Assembly: GCF_034064985.1 (NCBI RefSeq)
Contig: NZ_CP139249.1
Span: forward strand, 2,356,001-2,420,000
DNA length: 64,000 bases
Direction: 5' to 3'
Source of the DNA: Acinetobacter pittii
GTDB lineage: Bacteria > Pseudomonadota > Gammaproteobacteria > Pseudomonadales > Moraxellaceae
The notes under the pieces are model-generated. The model was not told the DNA's origin. It was given only the letters and a program-made list of their open reading frames with translations, and searched no databases. A program made the position numbers and the translations under genes. Positions within the stretch are counted from its first letter, which is position 1, and each line of letters opens with the position of its first letter. Below, one piece after another: positions 28,201 to 38,056 of the stretch.

Positions 28201-28465
28201 TCTTTCATTCCCTGTAGGTATCACCCTTGAATCTATTTTTCGATACACTAAAAACAAAGTCAATCACTTTTTTAGTATCAAATTAAATTCAGCCAATAAA
28301 CAATGACTAAATATTTGAAATTAATAAACATTAATTAAAAACAAAAAATCTTTTTACGTTTACAAATCAAAATAAAGTTGACTTTTAGACAAATTAATCT
28401 GAAATTATGAATCATATTTTTGCAATTTTTATAATTGATGTATCAAATAAAAAAGGAGTTTGGTC
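28201..28465. promoter_or_regulatory. Divergent paaA/paaZ control region
   Basis: This gap is very A/T-rich. TTGACT at about 28378 and AAATTAT some 18 bases on form a plausible paaZ promoter. TATCAAAT occurs twice, at about 28276 and 28443, the second inside TTGAT-GT-ATCAA, an inverted repeat just before the paaZ ribosome site AAGGAG. ATGAATCATA, near 28408, resembles the TGATTC half-site known for PaaX. Which of these binds PaaX is not decided by sequence. Confidence 0.5.
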
Positions 28466-30568
28466 ATGCTTGAACAAGCACACCTAGAAGGAACCTCAAC
28501 TGACACAGATTTTCAACAGTCTGAGCATCAACTGCCTCATCTTGCTTCTTATGTCTATGGAACTTGGCATTCGACGAGTGAAGAACTACGCCCTGTTTAT
28601 CATGCCATTACAGGTGAAGCGATTTATGCCGTAAGTAGTCATGGCATTGATATGAAACGTGTTGTTCAATATGCCAAACAAAATGGTTCAGAACTGGCTA
28701 ACTGGACATTTCACCAACGTGCAAATGCGTTAAAACAAATTGCCCAACATTTACTTGAGCGTAAAGAAGAGTTCTACAAACTTGCTTATGCGACAGGCGC
28801 AACTCGTAAAGATGCATGGATTGATATTGAAGGTGGCATCCAGACGTTATTTGCCTATTCAAGTCTGGTTCGCCGTGAACTCAATGACGAAAAAATTATT
28901 ACTGAAGACAGCTGGATTCAATTATCTAAAAATGGAACTTTCGGTGCTAAGCACATTTTAAGTCCTAAAGCAGGTGTTGCCGTTCACATTAATGCTTTTA
29001 ACTTTCCAATTTGGGGAATGCTTGAAAAGATTGCACCAACTTTACTTGCAGGTGTGCCATGTATTGTTAAACCTGCAACCGATGGTGCCCAATTAACTCA
29101 AGCGGTTGTAAAAGCGATTGAAGAGGCACATGTATTACCAAAAGGCTCGCTACAACTCATTTGTGGTCAGACTTATGACTTGTTCGACCACTTAGGCCCT
29201 CAAGACTGTGTGACCTTTACAGGTTCTGCCTACACAGGTCAAAAACTACGTAACCACCCTCACCTCAATAAATATTCGATTCCATTTAGCATGGAAGCCG
29301 ACTCGGTAAACAGCGCAATTTTAAGCCCTGAGGCAAATGAAGAAACTGTCGATTTATTTGTGCGTGAAGTCTTCCGTGAAATGACCACCAAAGCAGGCCA
29401 AAAATGTACTGCCATTCGTCGTGCACTTGTTCCTGAAAACTTGTTAGCAACTGTGCAAGAAAAGCTAACTGCCAAACTTGCTAAAGTTGTGGTGGGCGAC
29501 CCTCAAAAAGAAGAAACCACCATGGGTGCTTTGGCGAGCATTAAACAAAAACATGACGTTGCAGAAAAAGTTGCTGAACTCAGCAAAGATGCAAAAATTG
29601 TTTTTGGTGGCAATGATAGCTTTAAATTTAATGCAGACCATCCTGAAAAAGGTGCTTTTTTCGCTCCAACTTTATTGGTGTGCGAACAACCTTTACAAGC
29701 AACGAATGTTCATACCACGGAAGCTTTCGGTCCGGTATGTACACTCATGCCATATCAAAACATTGAAGAACTAGCTGACCTTGTTTCACGTGGTGAAGGT
29801 AGCCTAGTGGCTTCTGTCGTTAAAAATAACGATGAGAATATTGAACAGATTATTCAAAAAATTGCGCCTTGGCATGGCCGTGTGCATGTACTTGATGCAG
29901 AATCAGCAAAAGAAAGTACAGGACATGGTTCACCACTTCCACATTTAGTACACGGCGGCCCTGGTCGTGCAGGTGGCGGTGAAGAATTAGGTGGTATTCG
30001 TGCAGTTAAACACTATATGCAGCGCACTGCAATTCAGGGTTCTCCAAACAGTCTGACACAAATTACCCACTCATGGACTGCTGGCTCAAAAGTTAATGAA
30101 GACCGTGTACATCCATTTAAAAAGTCTTTTGATGAGTTAGTGATTGGTGAACGTTTATTAACGGCGCGTCGTACAGTCACCGAAGCAGATATTGTCAATT
30201 TTGCTTGTTTAAGCGGTGACTACTTCTATGCACATACTGACAAAATCGCAGCGGCCGAGTCTTTCTTTGGTGAACGTGTGGCACACGGCTACTTCATTGT
30301 GTCTGCCGCAGCAGGTCTATTTGTAGATGCAGCACAAGGCCCTGTAATTGCCAATTACGGTATGGACAACTTACGTTTTGTTGAACCGGTTAAAATTGGT
30401 GACTCAATCCAAGTTGAACTCACCTGTAAGCAAAAAACCCCTAAACCACAAAAAGACCCATCTCAACCTGCGCATGGCGTTGTGGTATGGGATATTAAAG
30501 TCAAAAACCAACGTGGTGAACTTGTCGCAACCTACGACATTTTAACCTTAGTTGCTCGCGAGGCTTAA
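28466..30568 (+). CDS. paaZ: Bifunctional oxepin-CoA hydrolase / aldehyde dehydrogenase
   Basis: A 700-residue two-domain enzyme. The N-terminal aldehyde dehydrogenase (about 30-520) has [12 protein letters not shown], a catalytic glutamate in FSMEADSVN, and Cys in [13 protein letters not shown]. The C-terminal MaoC-like hotdog hydratase (about 555-690) has GDYFYAHTD and [12 protein letters not shown]. The hydratase opens oxepin-CoA and the dehydrogenase oxidises the aldehyde before it can cyclise. The ATG at 28466 follows AAGGAG by seven bases. It is transcribed alone, facing away from paaA. Confidence 0.95.
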   Translation: MLEQAHLEGTSTDTDFQQSEHQLPHLASYVYGTWHSTSEELRPVYHAITGEAIYAVSSHGIDMKRVVQYAKQNGSELANWTFHQRANALKQIAQHLLERKEEFYKLAYATGATRKDAWIDIEGGIQTLFAYSSLVRRELNDEKIITEDSWIQLSKNGTFGAKHILSPKAGVAVHINAFNFPIWGMLEKIAPTLLAGVPCIVKPATDGAQLTQAVVKAIEEAHVLPKGSLQLICGQTYDLFDHLGPQDCVTFTGSAYTGQKLRNHPHLNKYSIPFSMEADSVNSAILSPEANEETVDLFVREVFREMTTKAGQKCTAIRRALVPENLLATVQEKLTAKLAKVVVGDPQKEETTMGALASIKQKHDVAEKVAELSKDAKIVFGGNDSFKFNADHPEKGAFFAPTLLVCEQPLQATNVHTTEAFGPVCTLMPYQNIEELADLVSRGEGSLVASVVKNNDENIEQIIQKIAPWHGRVHVLDAESAKESTGHGSPLPHLVHGGPGRAGGGEELGGIRAVKHYMQRTAIQGSPNSLTQITHSWTAGSKVNEDRVHPFKKSFDELVIGERLLTARRTVTEADIVNFACLSGDYFYAHTDKIAAAESFFGERVAHGYFIVSAAAGLFVDAAQGPVIANYGMDNLRFVEPVKIGDSIQVELTCKQKTPKPQKDPSQPAHGVVVWDIKVKNQRGELVATYDILTLVAREA

Positions 30569-30573
30569 TGGTT

Positions 30574-30613
30574 AAAATGAGATGGGGTCACCTCGTCCCC
30601 ATCTCATTTTTTT
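30574..30613. terminator. Bidirectional terminator between paaZ and sdaA
   Basis: AAAATGAGATGGGG (30574-30587) pairs perfectly with CCCCATCTCATTTT (30597-30610) and is followed by more T residues. The A-rich left arm gives the minus strand a T-run too. It serves the convergent paaZ and sdaA genes and overlaps the sdaA stop codon. Confidence 0.9.
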
Positions 30614-31991
30614 AGCACTCAATAGCGTTAACAGCGAGACCACCTTTTGAAGTCTCTTTATATTTCTCAGACATATCTTTGCCTGTTTCCTTCATAGTCT
30701 GGATCACTTTATCTAGGGTGACAAAGTGTGCATCGTCATCATGAAGTGCCATTTGGGCTGCGTTAATGGCTTTTACAGCGGCAATTGCATTTCGTTCAAT
30801 ACAAGGCACCTGAACCAAACCACCAATCGGGTCACACGTTAAACCTAAATTATGTTCAAGCCCAATTTCAGCTGCATGCTCCACTTGCTCAGGTGATGCT
30901 CCTAAAATTTCGGCTAAACCTGCCGAAGCCATTGCACATGCCGAGCCGACTTCTCCCTGACACCCTACTTCTGCACCAGAAATAGAAGCATTGAGTTTAC
31001 ATAAAATGCCAACGGCTGCCGCACTTAGAAAAAAGCGAACCACTTTATCTTCGGAAAAGTCTTTAGAGAAAGTCACGTAGTAATATAAAACCGCCGGAAT
31101 AATTCCTGCTGCACCATTTGTAGGTGCCGTCACTACTCGACCGCCAGCAGCATTTTCTTCATTTACCGCTAAGGCAAATAAATTGACCCATTCCATCGCA
31201 TGAAAGGTCGTCACAATCAGGTTTGAGTTTTTCTTATTTAATAACTTATCGTGAATTTTTTTAGCCCGACGTTTTACATTTAAACCGCCCGGTAATATGC
31301 CTTCATTAATTAATCCGTTGTGAATGCAGTGCTGCATTACTTTCCAGATTTCCATAATCTTGCTACGAATTTCAGCTTCACTACGCCAGCTTTTTTCATT
31401 TTCAAGCATTAACTCACTTATTGATAAATGATGAGTCTTACATAAGCTTAAAAGTTCAGCCGCACTGTGAAATGGATATGGAACTTTAACGTCGTTGGTT
31501 TCAGTTTGGGTGTGTGTTAATTGTCTTTCACTGACAATAAAGCCGCCACCAACCGAATAGTAAGTTTCTGCATACAAAACTTCTTGTGCCCCGTTATACG
31601 CTATCAGCTCCATTGCATTGGGGTGATAAGGCAAAGATTCATCTAAAAAAAGCACATCATGCTTATAGTCAAAAACAATACTCTTTTGCCGATGAAGCTG
31701 GATTGCCTTATTTTCAAGAACATCTTCAATCAAGCTTGTGCTTACTTGAGTATCAATATGTTCAGGATCAAAGCCCATTAAACCTAACAGAACAGCCTTG
31801 TCTGTCGCATGACCGACACCGGTTGCCGACAGCGATCCATATAACTTCACCTGAACTCTAACCGTCGCTTGTAAATCGTTTTGCTTCAATAAATCATCCA
31901 CAAAACTGTATGCCGCACGCATTGGTCCAACTGTATGGGAGCTAGATGGGCCGATGCCAATTTTAAAAAGATCAAATACACTAATAAACAC
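30612..31991 (-). CDS. sdaA: L-serine ammonia-lyase (iron-sulfur type)
   Basis: A 459-residue single-chain L-serine dehydratase that converts serine to pyruvate and ammonia. The N-terminal beta domain begins [20 protein letters not shown]. The C-terminal alpha domain holds the [4Fe-4S] cysteines in [25 protein letters not shown] and nearby. It stands alone, 449 bases from the next gene upstream. The hydroxyproline locus begins beyond it, but a functional link is not evident. Confidence 0.93.
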   Translation of the reverse strand: MFISVFDLFKIGIGPSSSHTVGPMRAAYSFVDDLLKQNDLQATVRVQVKLYGSLSATGVGHATDKAVLLGLMGFDPEHIDTQVSTSLIEDVLENKAIQLHRQKSIVFDYKHDVLFLDESLPYHPNAMELIAYNGAQEVLYAETYYSVGGGFIVSERQLTHTQTETNDVKVPYPFHSAAELLSLCKTHHLSISELMLENEKSWRSEAEIRSKIMEIWKVMQHCIHNGLINEGILPGGLNVKRRAKKIHDKLLNKKNSNLIVTTFHAMEWVNLFALAVNEENAAGGRVVTAPTNGAAGIIPAVLYYYVTFSKDFSEDKVVRFFLSAAAVGILCKLNASISGAEVGCQGEVGSACAMASAGLAEILGASPEQVEHAAEIGLEHNLGLTCDPIGGLVQVPCIERNAIAAVKAINAAQMALHDDDAHFVTLDKVIQTMKETGKDMSEKYKETSKGGLAVNAIEC

Positions 31992-32384
31992 GTGGTCCTA
32001 CCTTCGATTCATTATTATTCGTATGTTCGTCATTATTGTGTCCTTTCGGATAGCTCTAAAATTATCATTAAGCCATCTATAAAGCACTGAAAATAAATGT
32101 TTCATTGCCTAAAAACAACACAATCAATTGCTAATACAGCCTTTTTAAAAAATTGAATTTTCCATTAATTTAAATGGTAAATGACCCAACCAATATTGAA
32201 GAATTGTTCTTTTGAGCAAATAAAATCACAAACCTTGGCCAATTTTTTATAAAAAAAATTTGGTTTTAAAGTTATTTACTTAAAATTTAAACCATTTAAA
32301 ATTAATTAAAAACAATTATTTACATAATATTTAAATCATCCATTGCTAATAAATAGAATAAAAATTCCCCTATTTACCAATAAC
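31992..32384. other. Long A/T-rich gap before the APC permease
   Basis: About 390 bases between the divergent sdaA and APC permease genes. Sequence is almost wholly A/T with no supported open frame, RNA fold or repeat. Apart from the palindrome at its right end it probably holds the two promoters, which I cannot place with confidence. Confidence 0.5.
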
Positions 32385-32406
32385 CATATATCGTATACGA
32401 TATATG
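32385..32406. promoter_or_regulatory. 22-bp perfect palindrome, probable GntR operator
   Basis: A perfect 22-base palindrome centred on TCGTATACGA, 35 bases before the APC permease start. Its core fits the FadR-subfamily GntR consensus (GTnnnAC half-sites). The same core, with 18 perfect bases, recurs at 44856-44873 before the deaminase gene, and a weaker copy lies at 34062. The GntR gene at 41751-42464 is the natural binder (inference). Confidence 0.75.
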
Positions 32407-32440
32407 AAAGAACAATAGTTCTGTCGTTAAGGAAAACGTA

Positions 32441-34012
32441 ATGACAAGTCAGTTTAAAAAACAGTTATCTCTAATGGATCTTACATTCATTGGCTTAGGC
32501 GCCATTTTCGGTTCAGGATGGTTATTTTCAGCAAGTCATGTGGCCTCTCAAGCCGGCCCTGCGGGTATATTGTCATGGATTATTGGGGGCTTTGCCGTTT
32601 TAATTCTGGGAATTATTTATTGTGAGTTAGGCGCAGCCTTACCCCGAGCAGGCGGTATTATCCGTTATCCCGTATTTTCACATGGCCCATTACAAGGATA
32701 TTTATTGGGTTCTGTGACCGTCATTGCCTTTTCAAGTTTAATTGCAATTGAAGTCGTCGCTGCTCGTGAATATGCAGCCGCATGGTTCCCTTCTCTTACC
32801 GCCGTACATGATGGTGTTCGAACTCCAACTACCATTGGATGGTTGTTTCAGTTTGCGCTTTTATGCGTATTTTTTGCATTGAACTATTACAGCGTAAAAA
32901 CCTTTGCAATTGCCAACAACCTGATTAGTGCATTGAAATTTGCTGTTCCCGTTTTAGTCATGGTTGCACTTCTATACCATTTTAAACCTGCAAACTTTTC
33001 AATGACCGAGTTTGCTCCAATGGGCGCTCATGGCGTACAAGGTGCCGTATCTGCTGGCGGTATTATTTTTGCGTATTTGGGTTTAACGCCGATTATTTCG
33101 GTAGCAAGTGAAGTAAAACGTCCTCAATTTACGATTCCTTTTGCACTCATCTTATCTGTTGTTTTGGCAACGGTTATTTATGTAGTGCTTCAAGTTGCTT
33201 TCTTAGGTGCAGTACCTACCGATATGTTAGCCAATGGTTGGTCAGGACTTAGTGACAAGTTCCCATTACCTTACCGTGACATTGCCATGTTATTAGGTTT
33301 GGGATGGTTAGCACTGTTAGTTGTTTCAGATGCCATTATTTCTCCGTCTGGCTGCGGCAATATCTATATGGCTGCAACTCCACGTGTCATTTATGCATGG
33401 TCGAACAGTAATACATTCTTCCGTATTTTTACTCGTGTAGATCCAAAATCAGGCATTCCACGTTATGCATTATGGTTAACGTTTGCACTTTCAGTATTTT
33501 GGACCATGCCGTTTCCATCTTGGGATAAATTAATTTCCGTAGTTTCGGCAGCGTTAGTTTTAAGTTATGCCCTAGCTCCTGTCACAGTGGGTGCTTTACG
33601 CCGTAATGCTCCTGAGCTTGAGCGTCCATTCTATGTAAAAGGATTTACTGTTCTCGGGCCGCTTGCTTTTGTCATTGCGTCTTTTATTGTGTATTGGTCT
33701 GGCTGGAATGTCATTTCATGGTTATTAGGCGCACAAATCGTGTTGTTTGCACTCTACGTCATTTTTAAGCGCTATGTGCCAACCCAAGAAGTCAGCCTTG
33801 CCCAACAGTTAAAGTCATCAGCGTGGCTCCTTGTTTACTACATTTTAATGATTCTTGCCTCTTACCTTGGCAGCTTCGGTGACGGTGCAACACACCTATT
33901 GGCAGCGCCTTTCGACACCTTATTCGTCATGGTGATTTCTCTTGGTTGCTACTACTGGGGTATCCGCTCAGGTTTACCAAAAGCACTGATTAAAAATGAC
34001 GATGAAGCTTAG
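32441..34012 (+). CDS. APC-family amino-acid permease
   Basis: A 523-residue amino acid-polyamine-organocation permease with about 12-14 hydrophobic segments. MDLTFIGLGAIFGSGWLFSA carries the unwound helix-1 glycine motif (GAIFGSGW) of substrate binding. LGLTPIISVASEVKRP is the helix-6 equivalent. It is the first gene of the plus-strand arm of the hydroxyproline locus, behind the shared palindrome, so hydroxyproline or proline uptake is likely (inference). AAGGAAAACG precedes the ATG. Confidence 0.85.
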   Translation: MTSQFKKQLSLMDLTFIGLGAIFGSGWLFSASHVASQAGPAGILSWIIGGFAVLILGIIYCELGAALPRAGGIIRYPVFSHGPLQGYLLGSVTVIAFSSLIAIEVVAAREYAAAWFPSLTAVHDGVRTPTTIGWLFQFALLCVFFALNYYSVKTFAIANNLISALKFAVPVLVMVALLYHFKPANFSMTEFAPMGAHGVQGAVSAGGIIFAYLGLTPIISVASEVKRPQFTIPFALILSVVLATVIYVVLQVAFLGAVPTDMLANGWSGLSDKFPLPYRDIAMLLGLGWLALLVVSDAIISPSGCGNIYMAATPRVIYAWSNSNTFFRIFTRVDPKSGIPRYALWLTFALSVFWTMPFPSWDKLISVVSAALVLSYALAPVTVGALRRNAPELERPFYVKGFTVLGPLAFVIASFIVYWSGWNVISWLLGAQIVLFALYVIFKRYVPTQEVSLAQQLKSSAWLLVYYILMILASYLGSFGDGATHLLAAPFDTLFVMVISLGCYYWGIRSGLPKALIKNDDEA

Positions 34013-34061
34013 CAATTGCTTGCTTAAACACATATAAGTTAAGGTTTTCTTTTGATCAATA

Positions 34062-34071
34062 ACGTATACAA
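34062..34071. promoter_or_regulatory. Degenerate copy of the hydroxyproline-locus operator
   Basis: ACGTATACAA matches eight of ten bases of the TCGTATACGA core found at the two strong palindromes. It lies about 95 bases before the semialdehyde dehydrogenase gene. It could be a weak third site; chance occurrence cannot be excluded. Confidence 0.35.
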
Positions 34072-34164
34072 AATACTATATTTTCAAAAGTAGAACCTTC
34101 GCTTTGATAACTCTCCAACGTCAGAAGAACCACTTTTGACGTTCACTCTCAAGTGAGGTTGATA

Positions 34165-35745
34165 ATGTTAAATATTACTGGTCAAAATTTTATTGCAGGT
34201 CAACGTTCAAGTGCAGGCAGTAAGTTTGTATTAAGCTACGATGCTGCAACAGATGAAGCATTACCCTATCAGTTTGCTCAAGCAACTCCTGAAGAAATTG
34301 ATCAGGCAGCTCAAGCAGCTGCATTGGCTTATCCGGCTTTTAGACAAACTACGCCAGAACAACGCGCTGTTTTTCTAGAAACGATTGCCAGTGAAATTGA
34401 TGCGCTTGATGACCAGTTTATTGCAACAGTCTGTCAAGAAACTGCTTTGCCGGAAGCGCGTATTCGCGGTGAACGTGGGCGGACCACAGGTCAATTACGC
34501 CTATTTGCTCAAGTATTACGCCGTGGTGACTATTTAGGTGCCCGTATTGATTTGGCTTTGCCTGAACGTCAACCTCTTCCACGTCCAGATTTACGTCAAT
34601 ATAAAATCGGTGTTGGGCCAGTGGCCGTATTTGGTGCCAGTAACTTCCCTCTTGCCTTTTCTACTGCTGGTGGGGATACCGCTTCAGCACTTGCGGCTGG
34701 ATGTCCAGTTATTGTGAAGGCTCATAGCGGTCACATGGCAACAGCCGAATCAATTGCAAATGCCATTTGTAGTGCGATTGAGAAATGCGCTTTGCCAAAA
34801 GGCATCTTTAGCATGATTTATGGTCAAGGTGTCGGTGAGCCACTGGTAAAACATCCTGCAATTAAAGCTGTTGGATTTACAGGTTCACTTAAAGGTGGTC
34901 GTGCTCTCTGCGATTTAGCTGCTGCACGTCCTGAACCCATTCCTGTTTTTGCCGAAATGTCGAGCATTAACCCAATGATTTTATTACCCGAAGCTCTAAA
35001 AGTGCATGGTGATAAAATTGCGACCGAACTTAGTGGTTCAGTGGTTTTAGGTTGCGGTCAGTTCTGTACCAATCCAGGTTTAATAATTGGAATTAAATCA
35101 CCTGAATTTAGCCAATTTATTACGCAGTTCAAGGCTGCAATGGCTCAACAACCGCCACAAACTATGCTTAACAAAGGCACTTTAAGAAGCTACGAGCATG
35201 GTCTTAAAGAATTACTCGCACATGACAAAATTGAGCATTTAGCGGGTCAACCCCAACAAGGTCCGCAAGCCTATCCTCAGCTCTTTAAAGCCGATGTATC
35301 TCTTTTACTCGAGCATGATGAATTACTTCAAGAAGAAGTGTTCGGCCCAACGACGATTGTGATTGAAGTTGAATCGGCAGAGCAGCTCGCTCTCGCTTTA
35401 AATGGTCTACGTGGTCAACTTACAGCATCTTTAATTGCCGAACCGCAAGATTTTGAAAACTTCGCGACCCTTATTCCATTACTTGAAGAAAAAGCAGGAC
35501 GTTTACTTCTAAATGGTTACCCAACAGGTGTGGAAGTCTGTGATGCCATGGTTCACGGCGGGCCATATCCTGCAACTTCAGATGCACGTGGCACATCGGT
35601 AGGAACCTTGGCAATCGAACGTTATTTACGTCCAGTATGCTACCAAAACTATCCAGATCACTTATTGCCACTCGCGCTTCAAAATGCCAATCCGCTTGGT
35701 ATCGCGCGCTTGGTTAATGGTGAAATGAGTAAAGCTGCTCTTTAA
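34165..35745 (+). CDS. Alpha-ketoglutarate semialdehyde (2,5-dioxovalerate) dehydrogenase
   Basis: A 526-residue aldehyde dehydrogenase of the KGSADH group, which oxidises 2,5-dioxopentanoate to 2-oxoglutarate, the last step of hydroxyproline breakdown. FGASNFPLAFSTAGGDTASALAAG is the class signature in two parts. The catalytic Glu is in PVFAEMSSINP and the catalytic Cys in LGCGQFCTNPG. The ATG at 34165 follows GAGG; earlier in-frame codons (TTG 34153) are less likely. It is followed by the MHS transporter. Confidence 0.9.
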   Translation: MLNITGQNFIAGQRSSAGSKFVLSYDAATDEALPYQFAQATPEEIDQAAQAAALAYPAFRQTTPEQRAVFLETIASEIDALDDQFIATVCQETALPEARIRGERGRTTGQLRLFAQVLRRGDYLGARIDLALPERQPLPRPDLRQYKIGVGPVAVFGASNFPLAFSTAGGDTASALAAGCPVIVKAHSGHMATAESIANAICSAIEKCALPKGIFSMIYGQGVGEPLVKHPAIKAVGFTGSLKGGRALCDLAAARPEPIPVFAEMSSINPMILLPEALKVHGDKIATELSGSVVLGCGQFCTNPGLIIGIKSPEFSQFITQFKAAMAQQPPQTMLNKGTLRSYEHGLKELLAHDKIEHLAGQPQQGPQAYPQLFKADVSLLLEHDELLQEEVFGPTTIVIEVESAEQLALALNGLRGQLTASLIAEPQDFENFATLIPLLEEKAGRLLLNGYPTGVEVCDAMVHGGPYPATSDARGTSVGTLAIERYLRPVCYQNYPDHLLPLALQNANPLGIARLVNGEMSKAAL

Positions 35746-35903
35746 TTTTTTAAAGGAGTTTATCCAAGAGATGAATTCCTTTTTTTTAGTTCAAAGCGTC
35801 CAGCGTAACCGCACACTATTTAAATAAAAAAGTGCAAAAAATGAATAGCACGATGCTCCATCAAATCAATGCGTAACATATTTTCAAATAAGGATATTGG
35901 TAT

Positions 35904-37193
35904 ATGACGACAACACTAAAAAAGGTAGTAGCGGCCTCCATGGTTGGCTCCGTAGCAGAATGGTATGAATTTTTCCTTTATGGCACCGCTTCTGCCCTTG
36001 TCTTTGGCGAACTTTTCTTTCAACAAACCGGCAATGCTATAGATGGAATTTTGGCAGCATTTGCCCTCTATGCTGTTGGCTTTTTAGCAAGACCTATTGG
36101 TGGCCTCGTGTTTGGTCATTACGGCGATAAAATTGGTCGCAAGAAATTATTGCAAATTAGCCTCATTATTGTCGGTATCACTACTTTTTTAATGGGCTGT
36201 ATTCCAACCTTTCATCAAATTGGCTATTGGGCGCCTACACTTTTGGTCATGCTACGTCTAATTCAAGGCTTTGCTTTTGGTGGTGAATGGGGTGGCGCAG
36301 TTATTTTGGTTTCAGAGCACAGTCCAGATGATCGCAGAGGTTATTGGGCAAGCTGGCCACAAACTGGTGTACCGCTCGGGAATTTAGTAGCCACACTGGT
36401 TTTATTATTACTTTCAAAAAACCTTTCGCCCGAACAATTTCTAGATTGGGGATGGCGCTGTGCATTCTGGTTCTCAGCAGTCGTAGTACTGATTGGTTTA
36501 TGGATTCGAAAAAATGTAGACGATGCCGAAGTGTTTAAAGAAGCACAGGCCAAACAACAGCTTCTTGAAAAACAACAACTCGGGATTATTGAGGTTTTAA
36601 AATATCATAAGAAATCTGTTATTGCGGGTATTGGTGCCCGATTCGCAGAAAACATTTTGTACTATATGGTGGTTACTTTTTCGATCAGTTATTTAAAGTT
36701 AGTCGTCCATAAAGATACTTCGCAGATCTTACTGCTCATGTTTGGCGCTCATCTGATCCATTTCTTTATTATTCCTTTTATGGGACATTTAAGCGATATA
36801 TTTGGCCGCAAACCTATTTATCTTATTGGGGCTGTACTTACTGCTTTTTGGGGTTTTGTCGGCTTTCCTTTGATGGATACAGGCAATGACTGGCTCATTA
36901 TGTTAGCAATTGTGCTTGGTTTATTTATTGAGTCCATGACCTACTCGCCTTACTCTGCGTTAATGACTGAGTTATTTCCTACTCATATTCGCTATACGGC
37001 GCTTTCATTTTGTTATCAGGTCGCGCCAATTATGGCAGGTTCCCTTGCTCCATTAATTGCCTTAACCTTACTCAAAGAATTTAATAGCTCGGTTCCGATT
37101 TCTTTATATTTGGTTGCCGCAAGTCTGATCTCTATTGTCTCGATTTTGCTGGTGAAAGAAACCAAAGGCCGATCTCTAACTTTTAAAGATTAA
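35904..37193 (+). CDS. MFS transporter, metabolite:H+ symporter (MHS) family
   Basis: A 429-residue proton symporter of the ProP/KgtP/ShiA group with 12 membrane segments. [20 protein letters not shown] and the loop [17 protein letters not shown] are family marks. [19 protein letters not shown] is the motif in helix 4. It follows the dehydrogenase gene by 158 bases and is closed by a strong terminator. Likely a second importer for hydroxyproline, proline or a betaine-type relative (inference). Confidence 0.87.
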   Translation: MTTTLKKVVAASMVGSVAEWYEFFLYGTASALVFGELFFQQTGNAIDGILAAFALYAVGFLARPIGGLVFGHYGDKIGRKKLLQISLIIVGITTFLMGCIPTFHQIGYWAPTLLVMLRLIQGFAFGGEWGGAVILVSEHSPDDRRGYWASWPQTGVPLGNLVATLVLLLLSKNLSPEQFLDWGWRCAFWFSAVVVLIGLWIRKNVDDAEVFKEAQAKQQLLEKQQLGIIEVLKYHKKSVIAGIGARFAENILYYMVVTFSISYLKLVVHKDTSQILLLMFGAHLIHFFIIPFMGHLSDIFGRKPIYLIGAVLTAFWGFVGFPLMDTGNDWLIMLAIVLGLFIESMTYSPYSALMTELFPTHIRYTALSFCYQVAPIMAGSLAPLIALTLLKEFNSSVPISLYLVAASLISIVSILLVKETKGRSLTFKD

Positions 37194-37229
37194 TCTTTAA
37201 TATACAAATTCAACACTTAATAATCATTT

Positions 37230-37257
37230 TGGGTTGTTCTATACAACCCATTTTTTT
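37230..37257 (+). terminator. Rho-independent terminator after the MHS transporter
   Basis: TGGGTTGT pairs perfectly with ACAACCCA around a five-base loop and runs into seven T residues. It separates the plus-strand arm from the convergent AraC gene. Confidence 0.88.
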
Positions 37258-37259
37258 AT

Positions 37260-38012
37260 CTAAATATTTTTGGTAGAGGCGCGATACAAAGTAGGTGACA
37301 TGCCTGTATGCAACTTAAACTGACGACAAAAAGCACTATGGTCGGTATAACCACAGCGCAAACCAATTTGAGTGATTGGTAAATCTGTCGCCAATAGTTC
37401 AGTGGCGACTTGAAGTCGTATTTTGCTAATCATTTGCCGAGGCGTTAAATGGTATATTTTTTTGCAATAACGTTCTAACTGAGCCACAGATACACCAGCA
37501 ATTGCGGTCAAATGCGCCAAAGTAATGGTTTCGGCGTAATTCTTTTTAATATATTCCTCAACCTGAACCATTTTATAAAAAGCAGGATGTGTATTTTCAG
37601 GCACATTTAAATCATTAGAAATACCCGCTATTCCTACTAAGTTTCCATCCGCATCAAATAATGGTTCTTTATAAGTTAAACACCAACCCGACTGATTTTT
37701 TGCATATAAATGTAGTTCTAATTGCTCTGTTAACTTTTTACCGCGGCGAATAACTTGCAAGTCTTGCGATGTATATATTTTTCCAAGTGAATGAGGAAAA
37801 ACTTCAGAAGAGGTTTTTCCCAATATTGCAGTTTTATCTTTGAGACCGCAGCGATTTACTAATGTTTGATTGACAAAGACATAGCGTGCTTCGGTATTTT
37901 TGATGAAAAACACCACCGAAGATAAAGCATCAAACAATGGTTCTATACTTTCCAGATTTTTTAAGAAATCTTCCAAAGTGGTAGTTAGTTTCGGAATTTG
38001 AACCAAAGTCAT
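37260..38012 (-). CDS. PAS-domain AraC-family transcriptional regulator
   Basis: A 250-residue regulator. Residues 20-135 form a PAS fold (FFIKNTEARYVFVNQTLVNR, then GWCLTYKEPLFDADGNLVG), likely the ligand sensor. Residues 150-250 are the double helix-turn-helix (LAHLTAIAGVSVAQLERYCK, RCGYTDHSAFCRQFKLHTGM). It is the last gene after the dehydrogenase row on the same strand, and likely an activator of hydroxyproline use. No Shine-Dalgarno is seen: a 35-base inverted repeat ends three bases before the ATG. Confidence 0.85.
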   Translation of the reverse strand: MTLVQIPKLTTTLEDFLKNLESIEPLFDALSSVVFFIKNTEARYVFVNQTLVNRCGLKDKTAILGKTSSEVFPHSLGKIYTSQDLQVIRRGKKLTEQLELHLYAKNQSGWCLTYKEPLFDADGNLVGIAGISNDLNVPENTHPAFYKMVQVEEYIKKNYAETITLAHLTAIAGVSVAQLERYCKKIYHLTPRQMISKIRLQVATELLATDLPITQIGLRCGYTDHSAFCRQFKLHTGMSPTLYRASTKNI

Positions 38013-38015
38013 GAG

Positions 38016-38050
38016 CTAGAGCGGACAAAGTTATAACTTGTCTACTCTAG
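38016..38050 (-). repeat. 35-bp inverted repeat abutting the AraC start codon
   Basis: CTAGAG...GACAA...GTTATAAC...TTGTC...CTCTAG is symmetric over 35 bases apart from one missing base and two mismatches, centred on AAGTTATAACTT. In the RNA it would hide the initiation region of the AraC gene. As DNA it could be an autoregulatory operator. Confidence 0.65.
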
Positions 38051-38056
38051 AACATT

